A stretch of DNA of 64,000 bases from Leucaena leucocephala. Its lineage: Eukaryota; Streptophyta; Magnoliopsida; Fabales; Fabaceae. Made by a program: the position numbers and the translations under genes. The notes below the pieces were generated by a model that saw only the letters and a list, made by a program, of their open reading frames with translations, did not search any database and was not told the origin of the DNA. The DNA lies in assembly GCA_037074615.1 (NCBI GenBank), contig CM073532.1:14964001-15028000 (forward strand), read 5' to 3'. Below are positions 20,085 through 31,250 of this stretch, piece after piece; position 1 is the first letter of the stretch, and every line of letters begins with the position of its first letter.

Positions 20085-20215
20085 GAGGCGCCAAATAAAA
20101 GAAAAAGAGAAAAAAGCATGTTGCACTGAAAAAAAAAGAAAGAAAAAAAAGGGAGGACAGTGCAAGAAAAGATGCAGGAAAAGAAAACAAAAAGAAAAGA
20201 AAAGAGAAATGAAGA
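20085..20215 (+). repeat. A/G-rich low-complexity tract
   Basis: A purine run of aaaag/aaagaaa words with few interruptions. It yields a lysine-rich ORF by composition only. Similar A-rich stretches occur in the 3' regions of Athila elements. Confidence 0.7.
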
Positions 20216-20713
20216 AGGCACTATTATTAACTCTTATTAGCACAATTATCACTTTTAGATCTCTGGAGACATGAATTCATGCTACATATTCATTGTTAAA
20301 TGCATGTAGTACTTTCTATTCTTCATATTCCATTCCATGTAGCCCATCTCCATCATTACATCCCTAAAAAGACCTCTTGATTCTTTGTATAAGTGCTATA
20401 TAGTTGCTGAGATTTAGAGCCATTACAAGCATATGGTAGGATGTTTTTCAATTTGAATTTGAGTGAAAGAACCCTAACAATGAGAGGATAGAGAGAGCTA
20501 AACACTTACACCCTTAGAGAGAATCTATTGCGCTCATACAGTTGAGGTTGATTTCACTTAGTAGTTGATTACTTGGCATTGTTCACATTATCACTTCTGC
20601 ATTCCAAAAAGATGGTGCATTAATTGTTTTTAGGTCACACTATAGTTTATGTTATTATCTTGGATTTAATAGTGTTGTTCTAGGTGTAATTCATTTCTTT
20701 GTCCAGGAGTACA

Positions 20714-20734
20714 AAGGTTCAAGTGTGGGGGAAT
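20714..20734 (+). promoter_or_regulatory. Polypurine tract of Athila-like element C
   Basis: Words aaggttcaag and tgtgggggaat end at the LTR start (ttataagaca, expected tgataagaca). This marks the LTR beginning at 20735 as the 3' LTR. Confidence 0.75.
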
Positions 20735-20751
20735 TTATAAGACACATTTTG

Positions 20752-22748
20752 TGTAAGGAATTGGAAGACACGCAGCGGAAATAAACTTTAAAAATTTTCC
20801 ATTCCTTGCCAGGATCTACCGTATGTGTTTAAGTCAAGTGGAAAGAATCATTACCCTTAGTGTTGCTCAGCGAATTTCACAGCTTCTCTACGTGGGTGGT
20901 GATCTCTTTCTGATCGCAAGAAATCGATGGAGTGTTCCTCAGCGACCTTCACAGATTCTCTCCGCGGACGGTGGTCTCTTTCCGATCACAAGAAGTCGAC
21001 GCCTCAGGTCGGCTTCCTCTACTGGTATCCACACGAACAGCGTTCCAACCACGAACGACGTGCTAGCGTCTCCTGTCCCTCCAAGGCTTTCACAAGTCTC
21101 CGTCTCTATTTCGGCAGTTTCTTGTCTGCAAACCTTTTGCAGATTCCGTTCGGCCTTTTGTGTTCTTTGTTATTTTCAAACGTAGCTCCTCCAATCAGAT
21201 ATAGAGGATGCTATGCGTTTTTCCACTTGACCTAATTGGATTTTGGAGTTAATCTTATATTAATTCCGAATTGATACAATATCATATATTGTATAATTTT
21301 ATAAGAAACTAATTAAATAAAATAATATTAAATCCGTCCCACAGATTTAATTACTTATTTATTTAACTTTAAATAAAGATGAGACTGAGTTATATTTGAT
21401 TTATTCCCATAAATCAAATTTGAGATATCCTATCAATTTAAATTTCGAATTTCAAACGTGATAGAGATTTAATTTATCCTTATAAATTAAATCTTATAAA
21501 TATCTCTTATATGAGATATCCTATCAATTTGAATTTCGAATTTCAAACGTGATAGAGATTTAATTTATCCTTATAAATTAAATCTTATAAATATCTCTTA
21601 TATGAGATATCCTATCAATTTGAATTTCGAATTTCAAACGTGATAGAGATTTAATTTATCCTTATAAATTAAATCTTATAAATATCTCTTATATGAGATA
21701 TCCTATCAATTTGAATTTCGAATTCAAACGTGATAGGGATTTAATTTATCCTTATAAATTAAATCTCATATATCTCATATATATAATATATATATATATA
21801 TATACGAATTTATATATATACGAATATAAATAAATATATATACATTCACCTGGATCTTTCATTGAATCTGGACATGTCTTAGATTCAATGAATCTGGACA
21901 TCATAGCTCGTGTTGGGCTATTTTGTGTGCGACCCTGTAGGCCCATATGAAGTTGGCAGTGGGCCATTTGCTATACTAGCCCACAAGTCGCAAGCGGTCT
22001 CTAGCAAGACATAACAACTACCCAAATCATATGAGGATCGATAAACGATGTAACCTTTTATACAACCATATCATGTCCCTTCTGTCACGCGATATTTTGG
22101 TCATGGATGAGGCATGGATAATGTCATCCTCCTATTCCCGACCGTTACTTTCTCGATCCCTGAGTAGTCTGACTATAGAAATGGAACTACCTTTCCATTA
22201 CAGTATGGCCATACATTTCTCAGACTCACTCATCGAGGGGCCCAGTAATATCTCTCCACGAATATGAGGGACAAATTCCATCTTGACCATTCACATTCCT
22301 CCGCATGAAAAACCACTAAGCCCGAACATAGTCTTTATGATCACTCGGTCAAAAGTGACTTTTGACTAGGTCAAAGCTGAGCGTTTTGTCATGTAGGAAT
22401 CCATGATGATCTCAGGTCAAAGGGCATATTGACATGGTTTGTATATGAGAGAAGCTTATGACGTTACCCATGCAGTTCTCTCATAGCGGGTCGGTCCAAC
22501 ACCCTGTACTCTTACATGTGCTTATGACTTTGATTTATATCTCTATACATCTTCAAAGTCATACTGGTCTTATTTCATCTGTGCTCCCACATAGATGATC
22601 GACCAGGGACATTTAGGATAATATCATGAATTATCCAAGGATGGTCATCATAGTAAACATGCAAATAATATGATAACTCAATTAATAAATTCATAAATCA
22701 ATAATGTTCATAAGACAATGATTGGCCCCTAGGGCACGATTTCCAACA
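20752..22748 (-). mobile_element. Solo LTR, probably Ty1/copia, TSD TTTTG
   Basis: A 1997-bp sequence flanked by TTTTG (20747-20751 and 22749-22753). On the - strand it starts TGTTGGAAATCGTGCCCTAG and ends CTTCCAATTCCTTACA, a terminus type I associate with plant copia LTRs. No internal domain is present, so it is a solo LTR. It contains four 91-bp tandem repeats (21421-21780) and a TA-rich stretch (about 21,770-21,845). The copia assignment rests on resemblance only. Confidence 0.8.
21421..21780. repeat. 91-bp tandem repeat, four copies
   Basis: Copies start with tgagatatcctatcaatt at 21421, 21512, 21603 and 21694, an exact 91-bp period. Copies 2 and 3 are almost identical; copy 4 has a lost T and drifts into a TA-rich stretch. 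Each copy contains the short inverted words aatttcgaatt and taatttatccttataaatta. Confidence 0.92.
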
Positions 22749-23036
22749 TTTTGTATATGGTTTCTATGACAATTTTGAGAGTTTTTATTATGACTTTACC
22801 ATTCATTTCTTGCCTTAAATTGTACTTTTGTGTATTACATGATTGTGCATGGTAATGTGCTAATTAAATGGTAAAATGGTAAAATAACTCTTCCAAACTG
22901 CATATATTCTGTTATCTACTGATTTGGACTTTTACAGTGAGCTTTTATGTTGAATTGTAGGTACTTTGGAAGAGAGCAAGGACCAGGAAAGAAATCATAA
23001 GACAATAAAAGTGAAATCATGCTTCTGCGCTATCTA

Positions 23037-23132
23037 GTCGCGACCAAAGAGTCCTCAAGTCGTGACCTTTAATTTTTCTGGAAGATTCCCTGTGTTCATA
23101 GGTCGCGACCAACAAATGTATATGGTCGCGAC
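23037..23132. repeat. GTCGCGAC array 6 (4 sites, Athila-like LTR of C)
   Basis: Sites start at 23037, 23059, 23102 and 23125 (spacings 22, 43 and 23). Homologous positions in the other two Athila-like LTRs keep the same spacing although their palindromes have decayed. Confidence 0.92.
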
Positions 23133-24171
23133 TAAAATATGAAATCGCTGAGACTGCGCGTTTTGAATTAGGTCATGCGGTTATAAGAAGAGATGGAGGC
23201 TGCCGTCTAAGAGGAGGCTGATTTTTGGACCTGATTAGGCTAAGAAGCAGTACTCGAGCGCTCTCTACACACCTTCTCCACAGATTTCTACACATCTCAA
23301 CACCATTCACCTTTCATCTCTTCATCGTTTCTTCATGGCATCACCTCTGAACAGCGATTGCATTGCAGTAGAAGTCATGAGAGGCTAATCCTTTAGTCTC
23401 TTGGTGATGGATCGAATATCTTGATCTCATAGACTGAAACAGGGAGTTTTTACTGTTCTAATGTGTGTCCTTTACATGTTATGATTGCTGCTAGCTCTAG
23501 GGTTTTCATTCTATGTTTAAGGATTGAATATCGATTGATCATTCTCGGATTAGATTGTTGTATTTGATTCTGGATGATTTGAACATTGGATTTCAATTTA
23601 ATATTTCAATTTCGATTTTAAGAAAGTTGGGTTATTTTCAGCGATCGTTGCAAATCAATTCAATTGCTTGAAATCTAGGGTTTTTAATCGATGACCATTA
23701 AAGGGCGTTCTCATCAATCTAGGGTTAATTACACGCTAAGTGGTTTCTAACAGTTCTTAAACTAGCTTTGATTAAAGGAGTTTAAGGAATATTAGGGTTC
23801 TGGACTCAATCGATCGATTGAGATTTTTCTTTGAGACTTAGTAATTTAAAACTCCAATTTAACATAAGAGCAAGGATAGATAAGTTTTCATCATCAAGAG
23901 TCTTCCATTACATATTTCTCAAACAAACCAACTCTTTTCATCTCAATCAAAAATCCAAAAACATCTACTTTCCTGCACCTTTATTTTATTGCATCAAGCA
24001 CCCAAAACCCCAAAACCATTTTTACCTTTTCTCAGGTTTTCATCGATTTTGACATCTAATTTGCTAGGTTTCTTATAGAAAGGCTCCTTGAGAAGAACGA
24101 TAGGTTGTGCCTTATACTACATTATATTGGGTGCAACTAACTTTATTTTGATGGCTCGGACTGCGACAATC

Positions 24172-24964
24172 CGAGATACTTGTCACATACGGTTTAAAAT
24201 AAAAGAAGTAATGATAAATAGACTGAGAGTTGATGTTCTGAAATGGAGGAATTCCATCACAAAGGAACTAATGACTCAATGGATCTAGTACAAAATATTT
24301 TGAAAAAGCTAAAGTAACAATAGTATATGAGATATGAGATCTAAGTGATTCAAGCTTATCAAGAATAAGAGAGATACTATTATCACGATGACAGAAGTAG
24401 TGACTGTTTCTAGCCTATAATGTCCTAAGAAGGGGACCAGGAAGAAGTTGTAATCCAGTCAGGAGTAGACTGGGACTGGCAGATAGTCAGGATCTATTAA
24501 GGAATAGGATGATATATGGTTAGGTAAGCATGAACCTCCTATATTCAAAAGAATGTACAAGATCTCTAAAGTATTGAAATGACCCTCAAGGTGGAAGAAG
24601 TAGCTAGTTATTTATGAATTAGAGAAAGATGTTAAGAGATAGTAAAGGGCGCAGAAGATACCCTACAGATAAAGAATAACCCTCTCACTAGGAATTTTAA
24701 CTTAAGCATTTTTATGAAAAACATTTACCTAAGTTAGATGGAGATGAGCGTGAGGCTAAGTTTAAATGATAAGACAGGGAAAGAGAAGGGACCATTTGAT
24801 GAATTCTTAGCCAAGTTCATCCACATGAATGATAAGAGATGTATAACTAAGCAGGTGATTTACGTACCAAGTTATGTGTTGTAAGAAAGGATTCTTCCGA
24901 GACAATTGCAAAGGTTTAATGGAGCAGTAGTGGCATGCAAAATTATAGAGAGAAGCTTGCAATG
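24172..24964 (+). pseudogene. Degenerate chromovirus gag, N-terminal half
   Basis: Translation from about 24,151 (MARTATIRDT) resembles the gag start of E1 (MVRTRRTV). Farther on, a frame reading GPFDEFLAKFIH near 24,793-24,830 matches the FDEYLAKFIR motif, and an earlier piece resembles the region just before DADRWW. Many stops and shifts are present. The fragment starts abruptly against the Athila-like LTR and is interrupted at 24964 by a solo LTR, continuing at 28590. Confidence 0.7.
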
Positions 24965-27900
24965 TGAAACATCCTTACTTTCATATGTCTTAGGGACCAT
25001 TTGGTAGCATTTAGAACCACTATCAAGGTCATTGAAGTCCAATTCCCCAATCTGGAATTTTACTCTTATCGAGTACTGTTCACTTTGAAAATTCCAGATG
25101 AGTGACCTGACTTTGAAAAATCATAACTAATTCTAGAAAAATTGAAATGAAGTGGTTCCAATTGCTAAATGAAGCTAACTCACTTATATTTTAGGGAAAA
25201 AATAATTCGTTGACCATTCGTTGACCTAGTCAACTCCAGTCAATGTTTCAACTTTACTGTTCATCTCACATTTTTCTCCCTGAATTCAGCATTCTGGTCC
25301 CAACTTTGATAATATATATCTCCTTGTGTAGACATACAAATGAGTCATACTATATATCAAATAGAAGCTTGGTATGTCTACTATTTACCTTAAAAATTTC
25401 ATACATTAATTCATCCATTTACTATTTTTAATTATGGGTCAAACATCCTTATGTCCCCTGGGTTACTGTTCATAGCGTTAATTTTCAGCAACCAACATTA
25501 CATACAGAGGCATACATCCATCATATATCAGTTAACATGCCAAACAACAATTATTATTAATTAATAAGTTCTTTTACATCCAGTCATGTACATAAATTCT
25601 CATATCTCTATTACATCTCCTCCTGCCTGAAATCCAGCAGCATAACCGCTACACTTCATCTGTACAAAGAACTGAACCGTACTGATTCGGTAATCCCCTC
25701 ATGAGAACTACCATTCTACGTAGTACCCAGGAAAGACTCGATGAACCGGCTAGGTCCACTCACTTCTAGCCTCCTTAGACAGCACTACGTACACAGTACT
25801 TATCATATACTGATGTTCAGTCTTTACTTCGGCAGCATAACGGCGTCTCTTAAAATTCCCAGAATTCATTTTGACATAACCTCCCCTGTAATGGTTTACT
25901 TATTGGGATGAGATTCGGGGGAATCTCAGTAGCAACAATCATAACAATATATGTAATGCAGAGTGACAGTGCTTGCTTGTGATTGTGTACAGATAAGTAT
26001 GCTGCGTGCTTCCATGCTTAATAACATATGATCATAGCATTATAGCAGAGCTTCAGACATAACATATAAGACAACAATCCAACCAAACAATAGCACAACA
26101 AATCACAAAGCCATTACATAATAGCTAAGATTAGTTACTACCTCAAAGGCTCAGCAGAGCTCTACTATCTCTATTATGCTTCCAGCTCCGCCAGAACTTC
26201 CTTTCTTTCTTTCTTCCTCTCACTTTCTCTCTCTAGCACCTCCTCCTCTCTCTAAAATGCACCTTAGGCCGTGGCATATGAAGGCAAAGGGGGGTATTTA
26301 TAACCTCCTCCAATGGCAATCTCGTAATTTCCATGAACTTTGATCCTGCGGTCCTGGTTTTTCCTGGATTTTCCTATTTTCTTTAATTCCTCCTTTACTG
26401 CATCATGCATGACATCATTGGGACACCTCACCAGGACACCTCAGCGCCACATTTATCACATGTCTGAAATCCTGGACACCTCAGCAGCTGACTCAGCATG
26501 CTGACTCACCGGTCCAGTCTCTTGCCTCGTAATACGTGTCCTCAACTTTTTCTTTTGCCTTTATGTTGGCGCCATGTGTCATCTTACTGGCACCTGTCAC
26601 GCCTTCCAATGCTATCCAGATAAATTCAGGACTTTATCTGATCGCCTCCTCGGTTATCGTGCCGACCGAGTAACTTTACTTTATTGAAACAACATTAAAA
26701 TAGTATTTTAATGCCACTTTTTCCCACATATCACTGGGCCTACGTTTTTGGGCTCTGGGAATGTTATCTTGGATCCTGATCAAGCCCAAGTACTCTGATG
26801 GCTCGATTCCCAAGAAACAGCCCTTGGCAAATTACTAAAATACCCTTGGGTGCCCTTTCTTGCACTATCTTAGCCCTAAGGGTAAAATCATCATTTTACA
26901 CCCTTCTGTACTCTGTCAGGGCATATACTGACTCTAAGTAACTTTATCTGTATGTACCTTGGCTCCTGGGCCTGTTCAGAATTACCAAAATACCCTTCAT
27001 TCATCTGTTACTCTTTAGTACAACGTAGGGGCATTTTCGTAATTTCGCACTTTTCCGGGGTTCTGCAGGACACTGGCCCACCTATCAGTCCAAGGGTCTT
27101 ACTGGGCCTCTGTTGGCGCCATTATTGGGCCTTTGATGGCGCCATTATTGGGCCTTTCTGGGTCCAATACCTTCATGGCACGCATTACGAGGAATCTTCC
27201 CCCGTTAATAATTATTGAACATTTTATCTATTATTCACCGTTTATACGCATATCCGGACACCGGCTCCTTCTGTCCGAAACACTAGCCTGCGGTGTTCAG
27301 GCATCCCTGTGAGTCATATCAGTCATCTGACTGAGGTCATCCGAACTCATTCAGTCCCCTTTCAAATACCGATAAATCTCCCTATCGGATCCCCGGAGGC
27401 CTCACACTCCCGTCTGGATTTTCTAATTTGCGAATAACTTTTTCTACAGGCCTCCTATCGGTATTCTGTCAGTTTCCCGACATCCGCCCCATAAGGATGT
27501 ATCATCCTGTATTTTCTTACCTAGATCTGAATTCTAGGATATCCGGTATGAATTTTTATAACTTTTGGACGATCAGTCCATTTTTGGCTATCTGGAGTCT
27601 TCAAAAATTCATGTATTAAGCCAGATTACCGAGCGTCACTTGCTCTCTCTACCAGTGAAATCTGGGACTGAAATGCTTTCGGACAGTCCAAACCACTTCC
27701 GGCCTGACTTTCTTTAATTACAATTTAGCCCCAGGGAACTTTTCTTCTTTTCATTTAAGTCCCTTTTTACTTGGCTAAAATTACACTTAAGGACCCCACA
27801 TTTTTGTCTACTTTCCTTTTTGGCCTTGAAACTTTCCATAACTGCACTTAAGTCCTTTCATTTCCTTTACTAGGTCTAGGGGCATTATTGTCTTTTCATA

Positions 27901-28584
27901 TTTTACCAGAGTATTCTCTGGCCCTGGTCAACTTTCCAGATACCCCTTCTTGACTGTCTAACCTTAGCCAAATGACCAAAATACCCTTTACTCATTCTTC
28001 CGTTATTTTATAACATAAGGGCATTTTCGTCATTTTGCACATTTTCCCCGGACACCGGCCCCTCTTACCACTGAACTGATATTATGGGCCTGGGCCTTCC
28101 CTGGTGTCACTACGGGCCTTAGACAACACTGTATGGCCTCTGTCCATAGTTCGATCATCTCTATTCGGACTGCCTTTCCTTTACCGATTATAACTATAAT
28201 TTCCCATCTTCGAGGATTTTTACAGAAAAATCGGGACCTCAAATCAAAATTCTGTGACTCCTCATTCAATTCGGAATCCATTTCTCTATCTCCCGGTATT
28301 TTCAGATATTTTATCCGGACAGGGCTGTTTTGGCCTGAAAAAGCACTCATGCGCACACTTTTCAAAAATGACCATTTTACCCCTGGTCACATTTCTAATT
28401 CTTTCATACACATAGAGACCTCATATGCACATTTCACAGCTCAGTGAAATGATCAGCATAATTTTCTCTATTTTTTGGCAAAATATGGTACTCATCGGCT
28501 ACCAGCCCAATCTTTCCCATAATTACGATTATGCCCTTGATTTCTCTTTCTGGCATCTCTAGGCCTAAAAATTAGGTTGTTACA
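24965..28584 (-). mobile_element. Solo LTR, chromovirus family C, TSD CAATG
   Basis: A 3620-bp LTR with flanking CAATG at 24960-24964 and 28585-28589. On the - strand it starts TGTAACAACC and ends ATGTTTCA. The TATA box is 26295-26302, the dyad 26618-26639 and the hairpin near 25,911. It contains at least three inverted pairs of AAATKACNAAAATRCCC words (about 26,830-26,900, 26,980-27,050 and 27,968-28,040). No PBS, PPT or internal DNA adjoins, so it is a solo LTR. It is a relative of the E2 LTRs. Confidence 0.92.
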
Positions 28585-28589
28585 CAATG

Positions 28590-29130
28590 TCCAATAAGGA
28601 TAAAAGTAACCTAAAAGATTAACCCTTTTCGATGATTCTGATATAGATAGCTCCAACAAGGTCTTCAGCTTCTAGAAGAAATAATAAGAAGTAACAGAGT
28701 CCATAAATTTAGCAAAGGATTATAAATAGAAGAAATAGAAGACTAGGAAATATAAACAGAACCTTAGAGATACGAGATATATAGTAGAGACTACGAAGAT
28801 AGATTTTGTTTAAAAGGTCAAGGAAATTGCTACAGATGTTACAAGCTAGGACATTTTGTTAAGAAATATTTTTAGAATATAACAGGTAAGAGTCCTAGAC
28901 AAATAAAAGAGTTTTTGCCCTGATTAGGGAAGAGTTATGGAAGTTTCCTGTGATAATCCAGGAGATAATCACTAAGTAGATGTGATATATGACTCAGGTA
29001 CTAGTCATTCGTTTATAACAATTACTATAAAGGGCAACTGGATCTTCCTGTTAGCATTCTACCATGTGATGAATGTGTTTCTATTCCCACTAGCTTAAGG
29101 ATGATAGTACCCTATTTGTGTTTAAATAGT
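28590..29130 (+). pseudogene. Degenerate gag zinc knuckle and protease
   Basis: After the solo LTR the host element resumes. The bases 28828-28872 encode CYRCYKLGHFVKKY, a CCHC knuckle with the last cysteine replaced. Positions 28991-29014 encode DSGTSHSF, the chromovirus protease active site. Stops and frameshifts are numerous and no longer ORF survives. Confidence 0.72.
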
Positions 29131-31237
29131 AATGAACAGTATGTGCACTATTGAGATACCATAGACCTGATATATTTGTATTTACATGTTAGAAATAGAT
29201 GAGATAATTAGCTCCAGTTAATCCTCAATGATTAAAGTCAGGATTAGAATAAGGGCTTGAGGTAAGACAATGATAATTGGTTAGAACAAAGGAGATGATA
29301 AAATATTCTCAGTATGATTATACAAATAATTGATATTGGCATACCTATGGATATATGACTACAGTACTCAGGACGTGTCCTTTAATAATGATAAGATATA
29401 TGAATGATGAGCTATGAACATGATATAGATGACATGAAATGAAATGAGATATAGTTATGAAAATGATGATGTAGCTCTGAGAGAGCAGTGTCTATGTAAT
29501 AAAAGTAAGTGCCCTCGCAATAGAGCTAGATTGCTCTTGTGATAGAGTCAGATTGTTCTTGAGATAGAGCCAGTTTAAGGAAATCAACAGTGCAGATCAT
29601 GTTAAAGCCATGTTCACCAGATGAGCTAAGAAAAAAAATCAGTAGTTCTACATAGAACCATAATAAGAAAGATAAGATGTATAGATTATAGCAGTAAGTG
29701 CATGGTAGAGCTTGTGTAGCTCTCTGCAGTATTGAACATATTGAAGTCATGTTTTGAAATAGAAGATTAGAAAGATACGAGAAATTCCTGAGTGAAAGAG
29801 AAAATGAGTAAAGTCTTAATGAAAAATATTGTTTAAAGAAAAAGTTTTGGGAAAATTATCAGTTGAGTTACCAACTAAGTGGAAGTGGCTAATGCCGTAA
29901 CTTAATCTATTGGTTTTAGGTATTCTAGAGAATCATGACATAGTACAACGGAATCGCATAGATTCCAGAGGATCATAGTTAGATCCTAGTATGGCTCATA
30001 CAAAATTCCAGAGTTGCAGTTAGATCCTAAGAAGGCTTACGGTAGATCGTAGTAGAGCCTGAGGGTCATAGTAAACCTAGCCTTAAGAAATAAATGAGCC
30101 GTGAAATTATGAGTACAGTGTAGTATTTCTTTGGGAAGACGATTACCAAGGACAAAGTTAAATTAGGAAAGCCTTACTAGTTGATTAACTCATACTGAGA
30201 GTACCCATAACATTTTTTCCAAATAATTTTGTGTATGGGCTGAACTTAGAATCCTCTTACACGAAGAAATAATTAAAGTCAACAGAGTTAGAGTTTTCAG
30301 TCCTAAGTACAATGTGTTAATAAGTCTGTAGGGAGAATACCTAAGAAAGAGAATAAGAGTATCCCACATGAAATAAGATGAGATTAAGTCTAAGCAAATA
30401 AGTTCCTAAGATGAAATTAAAGAGAATAAGAGCCAGATAGACCCAATAGAGATAGCATGAAAAGTGTCTAAGACAAAGAAGTACAAGGGTAGGATCCTGT
30501 TAGCACTAGTGCTTCAGACGTTTATCAGCATTTGTTAGTTAAGCGTGCTCTGGCCAGTGTAGCCCAATGATGGGTGACCCCTAGGAAGTGATAAAAATAG
30601 TACAACTACCACGCATGTTTGGCATAGATTCACAAAGTACGTAAGAGAGTATAATCCCTTATGTTAGATTCAAAGAGAGGATCTAAAAGAAAAGATTCAT
30701 ATTATGACTTTGTTTCAGGAGAAATAAAGGCAAAAGAATATTACTGTACTGAGAAGCTAGCAAAGTTGTAAGTTAAAGAAAATGTTAGGCTTATGCTATC
30801 TCAAAATACGTAAAAAGATACAAAATGAGAAACCTGTAATAAGACATGTAATGAGATAAGCAGAATGATGAAAGACAAGAACCCCATAATTTCATTAAAT
30901 TTCTGGAGGGTTATCTATGAAAGAAATGGATACTACTTACAAGACCAGTACAATGAGTCATCCATACATAGATGAATGAATGACAGTTGAGAAAAAGATA
31001 GAAAGAAGCAAATTTAGACTCTAATTGAGTTGAACCTGAAAAGGAATGTAATAACACAAGAAGGATGTAAAAGCTCTGTGGATACTAAGAAAATTCTGGC
31101 AGATGCTACGACAAGAGATGCAATTTCATAAAATACCATGAACCTTAGTAATGAAATAGAGAAGGATATAAAGAGGAGATACATCTAAGATAAGTTGACT
31201 AAGGTACTAATTAAATTGTGAGGACAAAATTTATTTT
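29131..31237 (+). mobile_element. Non-coding internal region of the degenerate element
   Basis: About 2.1 kb without RT, RNase H or integrase motifs. It has short tandem words: 'agagctaga/agagccag' near 29,470-29,580 and '(g/c)atagttagatcc' near 29,960-30,080. The latter is the reverse of the 'ggatctaactgcgacc' repeat in E2 (42750-42897). The last 900 bp resemble 210-1200. This places the element in the same non-autonomous group as E2 and the element at 1-3358. Confidence 0.6.
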
Positions 31238-31250
31238 AAAGGGATAGAAA
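31238..31250 (+). promoter_or_regulatory. Polypurine tract of the degenerate element
   Basis: aaagggatagaaa directly precedes TGTAACATCC at 31251, in the same context (gaggac/gaggat, aaatttatttaa) as the PPT at 1189. Confidence 0.8.

Larger units (their letters stand above)
18494..20734 (+). mobile_element. 3' non-coding region of Athila-like element C
   Basis: About 2.2 kb without a credible ORF between the last coding frame and the 3' LTR. It holds a first PPT-like motif (18901-18930), palindrome array 5 (19120-19392), an A/G-rich tract (20085-20215) and a second PPT directly before the LTR (20714-20734). Long 3' regions, some with an env-like ORF, are known in Athila elements; I see no env-like membrane protein here. 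Confidence 0.75.
20735..24185 (+). mobile_element. 3' LTR of Athila-like element C (split by a solo LTR)
   Basis: The LTR starts TTATAAGACACATTTTG (G of the TG terminus mutated) and is interrupted after 17 bases by the solo LTR at 20752-22748. It resumes at 22749 and matches the LTRs of elements B (49902) and D (55852) up to the word cgacaatccga near 24,172. The exact 3' edge is blurred at 24,172-24,185. Array 6 lies at 23037-23132. Without the insertion the LTR is about 1.45 kb. Confidence 0.85.

Noticed and set aside
20034..20274. Lysine-rich (+) and phenylalanine-rich (-) frames
   Set aside because: Pure composition effect of the A/G-rich tract in the 3' region of element C.
20823..21235. 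Two overlapping frames of 102-120 residues
   Set aside because: They lie inside the solo LTR on the strand opposite to its orientation and show no domain.
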